Source: Holosporaceae bacterium
GTDB lineage: Bacteria > Pseudomonadota > Alphaproteobacteria > UBA3830
DNA length: 6,836 nucleotides
Direction of reading: 5' to 3'
NCBI GenBank assembly: GCA_031262635.1
Contig: JAISHN010000044.1
Location: forward strand, 1-6,836
In this document: positions 1 to 4,745 of the stretch, one piece after another
Layout of the letters: the number at the start of each line of letters is the position of its first letter
Numbering within the stretch: position 1 is the stretch's first letter
The notes under the pieces: model-generated
What the model was told of the DNA's origin: nothing
Databases searched by the model: none
What the model saw: the letters and a program-made list of their open reading frames with translations, nothing else
Program-made: the position numbers and the translations under genes

Positions 1-57
1 GTAAAGACGACGAGAAAAGACGCTTAACGTCGATAAAAGCGAACGAATATTCGCCTC

Positions 58-63
58 TATAAT
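58..63 (+). promoter_or_regulatory. possible -10 element upstream of the head-tail connector gene
   Basis: A perfect TATAAT lies 44 bases before the ATG at 107. No convincing -35 is seen at 16-18 bases upstream (the bases there are A-rich). If it is used, the two phage-type genes would have their own transcript rather than depend on genes left of the window. Just upstream, GCGAA (39-43) and TTCGC (50-54) form a short hairpin with a 6-base loop. Weak evidence from one hexamer. Confidence 0.3.
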
Positions 64-106
64 TATTACGCTCAGATTGACAAAAAAAACGAAAGGAAAA
101 ATCAAA

Positions 107-706
107 ATGCAGCTAAATCTTATTGAACAACCGGCGAGCGAGATCGTTACGCTTGGAGAAGCCAAAAATTATCTGCGAATAGATCATGATTTTGACGATA
201 ATTTGATTCTGAATCTCATAAAATCGACTCGCGAGGCGATTGAAACAACAATTCAGAAGTCAATTGTAAAGCAAACTTGGGAATACAAGCTGGACAGAGA
301 GTCCGTCTCTAATTTTAAGCCTGGGAATAGCTCGTATCCAAATATTTTTTGCGGCGTTATGAGAATCCCTTTGCCAAAACCGCCGATTATGAAAATCATT
401 CTCGTTGAAATCGACGATAGAGAAATCGATCCGAAAAAATATTCCCTTGAAACGATAAACGAAAGGTTTTGCTTATGTCTAAACGATCCGAAACTTTTTC
501 AGAATAAGCGGAAAATTTCCGTGAGGATCATATATGAAACCGGAATTTCGGAGGATCCGGAAAATATCCCATATCAGTTAAAACTGGCGAATCTGATGCT
601 GGTTGCGAACGCGTTTCAGGAGAGATTTTCCTATCCGCAGAACGGCTTTGTTTCTCAAGGCGTTAAACGCCTGTTAAGTCCGTTTCTGAACCTAGGAGTC
701 TGTTAG
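107..706 (+). CDS. phage/GTA head-tail connector protein (phiE125 gp8 / RcGTA g6 type)
   Basis: A 199-aa protein of the head-tail connector family that sits below the portal ring in HK97-like phages and alphaproteobacterial gene transfer agents (GTAs). The family pattern is clear. An N-terminal block 'PASEIVTLGEAKNYLRID' is followed by a helical stretch with acidic residues, then 'TWEYKLD', then 'IPLPKPPI' and a beta-rich middle. The end has an 'IPYQLKLANLMLVANAF' helix and 'GVKRLLSPF', as in these proteins. Length is close to RcGTA gp6 (about 197 aa). A TTG at 77 extends the frame by 10 Lys-rich codons, but the ATG at 107 is preferred because AAAGGA (92-97) lies 9 bases before it and the family starts near this point. 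The stop is followed after 1 base by the head-closure gene, as in phage and GTA operons. Assignment to a GTA rather than a decayed prophage cannot be settled here. Confidence 0.85.
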   Translation: MQLNLIEQPASEIVTLGEAKNYLRIDHDFDDNLILNLIKSTREAIETTIQKSIVKQTWEYKLDRESVSNFKPGNSSYPNIFCGVMRIPLPKPPIMKIILVEIDDREIDPKKYSLETINERFCLCLNDPKLFQNKRKISVRIIYETGISEDPENIPYQLKLANLMLVANAFQERFSYPQNGFVSQGVKRLLSPFLNLGVC

Positions 707-707
707 C

Positions 708-1004
708 GTGCTGAAAAGACTATTCAATACAAAGGTAAGAATAGAATCCGTCGAGAAAAAGCTATCGGACGAAAATTTGTGGGTTTCAGAATATAAATTG
801 TGGAACGAAGTATGGGCTTCCATTTCAATTAAAGATATCTCGGCAAGGCGGACGTTGTATTTATTCGCAATCAAATGGCGACGCGATTTCCCTCGCGAGT
901 TTCGCGTCGTTATCAAGGACAGAATCTTCACGCCAACTCAACAGCCGATTATAGAACCGTCGCAGGACTTGGTTTTATTTCACGCGACAGAAATTAAATT
1001 ATAA
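708..1004 (+). CDS. phage/GTA head-closure (head-tail adaptor) protein, RcGTA g7 type
   Basis: A 98-aa protein matching the SPP1 gp16 / HK97 gp7-like head-tail joining family (Phage_H_T_join), which closes the portal channel and gives the tail its docking site. Visible family features are an early 'VRIES', the block 'LWNEVWASIS', a short helix with basic residues, 'IKWRRDFPREFRVVIKDRIF', and a final 'LVLFHATEI' strand. It starts with GTG; TAGGAG (693-698) inside the end of the preceding gene gives a 9-base spacing, and only 1 base separates the two genes, so they are probably co-translated. In phages and GTAs the next genes would be tail-terminator and major tail proteins. Here an AT-rich gap and unrelated secreted-type genes follow instead, so the structural module stops at this gene. 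Confidence 0.8.
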   Translation: MLKRLFNTKVRIESVEKKLSDENLWVSEYKLWNEVWASISIKDISARRTLYLFAIKWRRDFPREFRVVIKDRIFTPTQQPIIEPSQDLVLFHATEIKL

Positions 1005-1023
1005 AAAAAATTAAAAAAATTTA

Positions 1024-1052
1024 TTGAAATAAATAAGAAAATAATTTTTTAT
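1024..1052 (+). promoter_or_regulatory. candidate promoter for the two-gene secreted/Myb unit
   Basis: TTGAAA (1024-1029) is followed after 17 bases by TTTTAT (1047-1052), a moderate match to a sigma70-type promoter. The AT-only inverted repeat AAAATAAT (1038-1045) / ATTATTTT (1051-1058) with a T5 loop overlaps its -10. The area is almost pure A/T, so chance matches are likely. Confidence 0.3.
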
Positions 1053-1079
1053 TATTTTGAGATAAATTATGGGTAAATT

Positions 1080-1373
1080 ATGAAAAAGAAAAGTTCGTTA
1101 GCCGCGTTATTTTTAGCGTTCGGAAGCGGCGACTGTATAGCGTCGCAACCTGATATTTCGGCATTTAGGATGAAAACTTACGTTCAAAAATCTTCAATGA
1201 CAGAAGTTTCTGAGCGGCAGTCGACTCAACAAACGGCGCCGTCGGAATCCCCTGAAGTAGATCTCTTTCTGGCGGACTTAAAAAAGGAATTAGGCGTTTT
1301 CGATAGCGAAGACGAAGTAGAGCAGGAGCCTCTTAGTTATTACGAGATTCGACAGTTATACATGGGGTGGTAG
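1080..1373 (+). CDS. small secreted-type protein with the shared LFLAF...DC leader
   Basis: A 97-aa protein of unknown function. Residues 1-20 are a Lys-rich start, a hydrophobic core 'LAALFLAF' and 'GSGDCI', the same leader as in the proteins starting at 1374 and 3649. The rest is polar and low-complexity (Ser/Thr/Gln-rich, residues 37-58), then an acidic helix-like stretch (about 59-83, 'FDSEDEVEQE') and the end 'YYEIRQLYMGW'. No Myb repeat is present. The start is the first ATG after an in-frame TAA at 1074; the ribosome-binding site is weak (GGGT at 1071-1074). The TAG stop is followed directly, in the same frame, by the ATG of the Myb gene, and the final 'MGW' codons (ATGGGGTGG) supply the G-rich ribosome-binding site for that gene. 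Co-translation is likely. It could be an exported partner of the next gene or a duplicate that lost its DNA-binding part. Confidence 0.65.
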   Translation: MKKKSSLAALFLAFGSGDCIASQPDISAFRMKTYVQKSSMTEVSERQSTQQTAPSESPEVDLFLADLKKELGVFDSEDEVEQEPLSYYEIRQLYMGW

Positions 1374-1967
1374 ATGAATAGGAAAAATGTTTTTGCGATC
1401 CTATTTCTGATATTCGACGGCTGCGATTGCATGACTCCGTTTTATCTGACGGCGCCTCAGGCTAGCGCGGCCGCCGTTTCAATCGACGAACGAAAACCGC
1501 ATAGGTTTACAGGGGAAGAGGACGACCGGTTAATAGCGACGGTCGAAGAATTGGGAGAAGGAAATTGGGGTAAAGTTGCTCGAAGATTTCTAAGACGTTC
1601 TAGATCTCAGTTGAAACAGAGATGGGATCGCGTTCTGAATCCAAAAATAAATAGAGATCCGTGGACTGCGGAGGAGGACGCCGATATTTTTCGATACTAC
1701 GAGACGTTAGGATGCGAATGGACGGAGATTGCGCGACTCATGGGAACAAACCGAACCGACGCTCAAGTTAGATATAGATTTTCCGTACTAAATAAGCGAG
1801 CGACAACCGCCGCGGCAATAGCGGAAACCGCGGTCGAGATCGAAGGAATCGACGAGCTGGAGTTCGCGACGGCGGGCGCTTTTGACGGCGATCACACGAA
1901 TTGCGAAGACTGTTTTTGGGAAGAATGGGATCGCGAGAATGTGGAAGCTACACAGGAAGATTGGTAG
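1374..1967 (+). CDS. Myb/SANT R2R3-like protein with N-terminal leader and acidic tail
   Basis: A 197-aa protein with a leader (residues 1-20: 'FAILFLIFDGCDCM'), a linker and two tandem Myb-type helix-turn-helix repeats. Repeat 1 (about 43-90) reads 'RFTGEEDDRL...GNWGKVARRF...QRWDRVLNP' with core aromatics F45, W65 and W84. Repeat 2 (about 95-141) reads 'PWTAEEDADI...CEWTEIARLM...NRTDAQVRYRF' with W97, W116 and F136. The layout and the 'LNP' joint closely follow R2-R3 of eukaryotic c-Myb. The R3 recognition-helix contacts Lys/Asn/Asn/Ser are replaced here by R133, Y134, S137 and V138, so the DNA target should differ. Residues 151-197 form an acidic, aromatic tail with a CEDC motif, ending in Trp. 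The gene starts directly after the upstream stop, with GGGGTGG as ribosome-binding site. Sequence-specific DNA binding is likely from the family. Export into a host cell is inference from the leader. Confidence 0.8.
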   Translation: MNRKNVFAILFLIFDGCDCMTPFYLTAPQASAAAVSIDERKPHRFTGEEDDRLIATVEELGEGNWGKVARRFLRRSRSQLKQRWDRVLNPKINRDPWTAEEDADIFRYYETLGCEWTEIARLMGTNRTDAQVRYRFSVLNKRATTAAAIAETAVEIEGIDELEFATAGAFDGDHTNCEDCFWEEWDRENVEATQEDW

Positions 1968-1974
1968 AACCTAA

Positions 1975-2008
1975 TTCAGTTGTCTTTTATCGCTGAAATT
2001 TTCTTTTT
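1975..2008 (+). terminator. weak candidate terminator after the Myb gene
   Basis: TTCAG (1975-1979) pairs with CTGAA (1993-1997) around a 13-base loop and is followed by a T-rich tract (ATTTTCTTTTT, 1998-2008). The stem is only 5 bp, so function is uncertain, but the position just after the stop at 1967 and before a new promoter fits. Confidence 0.3.
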
Positions 2009-2020
2009 GCGAGCCGAATA

Positions 2021-2029
2021 TGCTATAAT
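2021..2029 (+). promoter_or_regulatory. extended -10 promoter of the Rpn-type nuclease gene
   Basis: TGC-TATAAT is a perfect extended -10 element, 28 bases before the ATG at 2058. The -35 position (TTCTTT, 2001-2006, 17-base spacing) is poor, which extended -10 promoters tolerate. The promoter is framed by a perfect 8-bp inverted repeat, TATCGCTG (1988-1995) and CAGCGATA (2031-2038). A further GCGATA follows at 2042-2047, so repressor-type control is possible. Confidence 0.6.
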
Positions 2030-2057
2030 ACAGCGATATTTGCGATAGGTTTTAAAT

Positions 2058-2939
2058 ATGGGAACGGAAAAAGAAATTGATCTATTATCGCCGTGTTCCG
2101 ATTACATATTTAAGAATATTTTTGGGAAGGAGTCGCATAAGCGAGCGTTAATTAGCCTTATAAATTCGATTCTCGACGGCAAGCCTCTAATCAAAGACGT
2201 AGTTATTGAGAATTCCGAGATTCCGAAGGATTTGCCGAAAGGTAGATCGGTTCGTCTCGACGTTAGAGCGACCGCGTCCGACTCGACCAAAATCAACATT
2301 GAGATTCAGTGTTGCGACGACGGAAGAATTATTAATCGCTCTGCGTTTTATCAGTCGAAGATGATGCTGGAAGGTTTAAAAGAGAGCGAAGAATTCGATT
2401 CTCTGCCGAATATGATCTCGATATGGCTTGCGAATTACGACGAAACCAAGAGGAAATATCACACTCACGAGGCAGTTTATACGTTTAAAGAAACGCCGCT
2501 TGATTCGGCGGAGGTTGCGACGGATAAGTTTAGGACGTTTATAGTCGAGCTGCCAAAAGTTGACATAAGGCAAGAAAATATTTCGAAGGTATTCAAAGCG
2601 TGGGTATATTTTTTAAGGAATCCGGAGGAGATACCGCCGGAGTTTTTATCGATACCGGAAGTGGAGGAAGCTATGACGGAGTTGAAAAGAGTGAGTCAGA
2701 ATCCGAAAGTGAGACGGATTTACAACGAACGCATGTGGCTGCAAGACCTTGAACGCAATGCAAAAGCCCATTCCTATAACTTGGGGGTTAAAGAAGGCAG
2801 AATGGAAGGCAGAATAGAGGGAGAATTGAGTAAAGCAAGAAATATGGCGAGGAAACTGCTTTTAAGGGGCATGGACTTAAACGACGTTATTGACATAACT
2901 GGGCTTGATAAGAAAGATATAATAAATCTCATGAACTAA
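2058..2939 (+). CDS. PD-(D/E)XK nuclease / Rpn family transposase-like protein
   Basis: A 293-aa protein of the PDDEXK nuclease-transposase (Rpn-like) superfamily, DNA endonucleases linked to recombination and phage defence. The N-terminus has the hallmark 'LLSPCSDYIFKNIFG' (residues 9-23). The nuclease core has D68 in 'VRLDVRA', then E82 and Q84 in 'INIEIQ', giving the D-x13-E-x-Q pattern, followed by R94, Y98 and K101 in 'NRSAFYQSKMM'. All expected catalytic positions are present, so it looks active. The C-terminal third is helical and charged, with Gly-repeats 'GRMEGRIEGE' (about 247-256) and a final 'GLDKKDIINLMN' helix, common in these proteins. Translation starts at ATG 2058 behind a weak AGG. 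It has its own promoter and terminator, so it is a stand-alone gene. Such genes are often multicopy in host-associated genomes. The precise biological role is not known. Confidence 0.88.
   Translation: MGTEKEIDLLSPCSDYIFKNIFGKESHKRALISLINSILDGKPLIKDVVIENSEIPKDLPKGRSVRLDVRATASDSTKINIEIQCCDDGRIINRSAFYQSKMMLEGLKESEEFDSLPNMISIWLANYDETKRKYHTHEAVYTFKETPLDSAEVATDKFRTFIVELPKVDIRQENISKVFKAWVYFLRNPEEIPPEFLSIPEVEEAMTELKRVSQNPKVRRIYNERMWLQDLERNAKAHSYNLGVKEGRMEGRIEGELSKARNMARKLLLRGMDLNDVIDITGLDKKDIINLMN
2673..2939 (+). CDS. possible internal C-terminal product of the Rpn-type gene (88 aa)
   Basis: An in-frame ATG at codon 206 of the nuclease gene (2673) has a strong ribosome-binding site, GGAGG (2663-2667), 5 bases upstream. 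This is better than the site of the full-length gene. The product would be the C-terminal helical domain only ('MTELKRVSQN...DIINLMN'), without the catalytic core. E. coli Rpn genes are known to make small C-terminal proteins from internal starts that counteract the full-length nuclease. Whether that applies here is inference: GAGGAAGCT also simply encodes Glu-Glu-Ala. A possible internal promoter (TTCGAA 2582-2587, 17 bases, TATATT 2605-2610) is weak. Confidence 0.4.
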   Translation: MTELKRVSQNPKVRRIYNERMWLQDLERNAKAHSYNLGVKEGRMEGRIEGELSKARNMARKLLLRGMDLNDVIDITGLDKKDIINLMN

Positions 2940-2959
2940 CGCGCATAAGGAAGAATGAA

Positions 2960-2991
2960 GCGCGTAGCGGTAAACCTACAGCGCAATTTTT
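2960..2991 (+). terminator. rho-independent terminator of the Rpn-type nuclease gene
   Basis: GCGC-GTAG (2960-2967) pairs with CTAC (2976-2979) and GCGC (2981-2984), with one bulged A and an 8-base loop, followed by AATTTTT (2985-2991). It starts 21 bases after the stop of the nuclease gene and lies between two convergent genes. The reverse direction has no comparable T-run. Confidence 0.65.
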
Positions 2992-3007
2992 ACGCGGATC
3001 AAATCTC

Positions 3008-3484
3008 TCATAGCCCCATCTTCTCGGCCGTCGCGCGGATTCTCGCGGCGGTTTTGGCTAGGTCTTCGGTTTCTCCGTGATACTCGTTAGAAGAGACGTA
3101 TCCTTCGTATCTTTCGAAGAATTTGTTGAAATCGGTGTGAATAGGCTTCCAATCTTTCTGATTTGTGTGATGAAGCGGAATAAGTTTCGCGTGAACGTGG
3201 TTTATTCCGAATCCTTCGAAAATTAGCGCAGTTCTGCCCACGTCTTCGAACGTAGCGTCGAGAAGTTTCCCGACTATCGCCGCTTTTTTTACTAATTTAG
3301 AAAGTTCTTCATCGGGTAAATCAAACGCGTAGCTTTGAAAGTGCTTTTTTGGAATAACCACCGACATTCCTAATGTGTTTGGATATAACGCCAAAAAAGC
3401 AAGATGCTCGTCGTCCTCCCAAATTTTGTGAACGGGACTTTTTCCGGCGACTATCTTGCAAAAAATACACTCTTCGTTATCCAT
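3008..3484 (-). CDS. HIT-family hydrolase (histidine triad protein)
   Basis: A 158-aa cytoplasmic HIT-fold protein, the superfamily of nucleotide-binding hydrolases and transferases that cleave nucleoside phosphoramidates or dinucleoside polyphosphates. Seen features: an N-terminal 'CIFCKI' pair (C6, C9), probably structural zinc ligands as in many HIT proteins; 'WEDDEHLAFLALYPNTLGMSVVIPKKHF' (about 22-49), the substrate-pocket strands; and the signature 'GINHVHAKLIPLH' (about 93-105). In this signature the usual third His of HxHxH is Lys. The middle His, the nucleophile in HIT enzymes, is kept, so it can still be active. Some bacterial HIT proteins carry this HxHxK form. The start is supported by GAGGAGAA on the minus strand (complement of 3488-3495). 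The gene is convergent with the nuclease and divergent from the Myb gene at 3649. It is probably a housekeeping gene unrelated to its neighbours. Confidence 0.9.
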   Translation of the reverse strand: MDNEECIFCKIVAGKSPVHKIWEDDEHLAFLALYPNTLGMSVVIPKKHFQSYAFDLPDEELSKLVKKAAIVGKLLDATFEDVGRTALIFEGFGINHVHAKLIPLHHTNQKDWKPIHTDFNKFFERYEGYVSSNEYHGETEDLAKTAARIRATAEKMGL

Positions 3485-3559
3485 AACTTCTCCTCAAAAT
3501 TCGCCCTTCTTAGAATACGCCGCAACTTTCAAAAAATCCATCGGAATAATTAGTTGGGC

Positions 3560-3603
3560 TTGTAAAAATTTTCATAAAAAATATTAAAATTTATATTTTA
3601 ATA
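3560..3603 (+). promoter_or_regulatory. candidate promoter with overlapping perfect inverted repeat before the second Myb gene
   Basis: TTGTAA (3560-3565), a 16-base spacer and TATTAA (3582-3587) form a moderate promoter. A perfect 9-bp inverted repeat, TATTAAAAT (3582-3590) and ATTTTAATA (3595-3603) with a TTAT centre, begins exactly at the -10 and could be an operator or a 5' hairpin. Downstream, the self-complementary AATAATTATT occurs twice (3612-3621, 3629-3638), 17 bases apart. The region is almost all A/T, so chance is a real alternative. Confidence 0.3.
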
Positions 3604-3648
3604 AATAAAATAATAATTATTATATGAGAATAATTATTGGAGGTTTGT

Positions 3649-4488
3649 ATGAAAAATAGACATATCTTTGCCGCGTTATTTCTGGCGTTTGGCAGCTGCG
3701 ATTGTATGATGCAACCTGATCCGGCGGCGAGTCAGGAACAGGTTTTAACAGTCGCAGCGCCCGCCGCGCCGCGGCGACTTCTCCCCCATACGCCTGTAGA
3801 TGTAGAACGATTAGAAGGAATAATGGCCGCTCAAGGGAAGCGCTATACTTGGATCGCAGTCGCCAATCAATATAATGATGGCCTGTCAGAAAACTTACGT
3901 CAAAGCGGTCGCCGTTTAAGGGATAAATGGAGGCTTTTGGGAAATGACGATTCAGGAGTTTCCACCGCAAGGTTTTCCTCAGAAGACGACGCGCTTTTAT
4001 TAAGAATAGCCGGAGATTCCAGCGTTATTACGGTTGACCAACTGCGACAATTCAATGAAACCGCAACTGTAAAGCGAGATGATGCCACTACGTTAAGGGT
4101 TAGACTAGCGCGGCTCAGAGGCGGCCAGTTTAGACAGTTTACGCCTGAAGAAGACGCCGTTATTATCGAGCTACAGAAAACGTTAGGCAACAGATGGAGA
4201 GCTATCGCCGACCGTCTAGTTGATCGCACGGAAGCCCACGTGAGAAATAGATGGAATTCATATTTGAAAAAGCAAATAATGACGACAGACGCAGCGCCTG
4301 AAACGACAGAAACGCCGGCAGCTCCGACAACGCCGGGTCTTCCTCCCGTCGCTATAGCGGCGCCGCTCGGAGAACAGCCTGCGGTCGCGTTAGATTTTGT
4401 TCCCCTTGCTCCGTTTTCTGTTTTTACATTGCCAATGACGCTACCAATACTAGATTTAACTCTTGAACCGCCTTTTTTGCCATCGTAA
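3649..4488 (+). CDS. Myb/SANT-domain protein with N-terminal leader and Pro-rich tail
   Basis: A 279-aa protein. Residues 1-20 ('MKNRHIFAALFLAFG' then 'SCDCM') are the shared leader. Three Myb-like units follow. The first, degenerate (about 48-98), keeps W68 and W94. The second, degenerate (about 107-156), has 'RFSSEDDALLL' but no later Trp. The third, canonical (about 161-208), has 'QFTPEEDAVI', 'NRWRAIADRL' and 'TEAHVRNRWNSYLKK' with F164, W183 and W202. The third recognition helix keeps N200, N203 and S204, equal to the Asn/Asn/Ser that read the AAC core in eukaryotic Myb R3, with Arg for Lys at 199. The tail (about 215-279) is rich in Pro, Thr and hydrophobics and ends 'LEPPFLPS'. GGAGGT (3639-3644), 4 bases before ATG 3649, fixes this start over the in-frame TTG at 3637. 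It has its own AT-rich upstream region. A DNA-binding role is likely; export and host targeting are inferred. Confidence 0.8.
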   Translation: MKNRHIFAALFLAFGSCDCMMQPDPAASQEQVLTVAAPAAPRRLLPHTPVDVERLEGIMAAQGKRYTWIAVANQYNDGLSENLRQSGRRLRDKWRLLGNDDSGVSTARFSSEDDALLLRIAGDSSVITVDQLRQFNETATVKRDDATTLRVRLARLRGGQFRQFTPEEDAVIIELQKTLGNRWRAIADRLVDRTEAHVRNRWNSYLKKQIMTTDAAPETTETPAAPTTPGLPPVAIAAPLGEQPAVALDFVPLAPFSVFTLPMTLPILDLTLEPPFLPS

Positions 4489-4655
4489 CGCTTTTACGGC
4501 GGAACGCGAATAGGATTGGGCGGCGCTTGCGGTTTGACGAACGAATAACGATAACGTTACGTCATTCTTGCGAAACGCCGCCGCTCTTTACGCCGCCGAA
4601 ACGTTTCGCATTGTCAACGATTAATTTATATAGAAAAAAATTAATTTCTTCATAA
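4489..4655. repeat. spacer with GC-rich inverted repeats and a degenerate copy of the dispersed 14-mer
   Basis: No gene is seen between the second Myb gene and the next promoter. GGCGGCG (4519-4525) and CGCCGCC (4576-4582) form an inverted repeat, and CGAAACG (4571-4577) with CGTTTCG (4602-4608) offers an alternative pairing. CGTCATTCTTGCGA (4560-4573) differs by one base from CGTCATCCTTGCGA at 5462-5475, so this looks like a decayed copy of the dispersed repeat found after the next two genes. Further right, ATTAATTT (4620-4627) and AAATTAAT (4638-4645) form an AT-only inverted repeat. Confidence 0.5.
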
Positions 4656-4706
4656 TTTAAAAATATTTTTAAAAAATTAACTTTTTCTTAACTTTATTAT
4701 TATAAA
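4656..4706 (+). promoter_or_regulatory. AT palindrome and candidate promoter before the secreted protein at 4746
   Basis: A perfect 18-bp palindrome, TTTAAAAATATTTTTAAA (4656-4673), is followed by TTAACT (4677-4682), an 18-base spacer and TATAAA (4701-4706). This gives a plausible start near 4713 and a short leader with the strong ribosome-binding site GGAGGAA (4734-4740). The low GC content makes both matches easy to get by chance. Confidence 0.35.
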
Positions 4707-4745
4707 TTTTTACGCGTATTTTTTTACAAACATGGAGGAAGACTA

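Noticed and set aside
3..62. Open frame at the left edge ending in TAA, and a second reading VKTTRKDA ending at TAA 25-27, as the tail of an upstream gene
   Set aside because: Neither short stretch has a recognisable family ending, and the frames cannot be ranked; the bases could equally be spacer.
692..931. Minus-strand frame of 79 codons opposite the head-closure gene
   Set aside because: It overlaps a clear phage family protein and has no support of its own.
1080..1139. Lipoprotein signal in the shared leader
   Set aside because: A usable lipobox would need Cys at residue 17, which is Gly in the 1080 protein; the common C19 follows Asp, which does not fit the lipobox.
3620..3970. Minus-strand frame of 116 codons opposite the second Myb gene
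   Set aside because: It lies over a well-supported plus-strand gene, covers its promoter, and shows no domain or ribosome-binding site.
3900..4229. Minus-strand frame of 109 codons within the second Myb gene
   Set aside because: The Myb repeats on the plus strand explain this stretch; the reverse frame is Ser/Leu-rich shadow coding.
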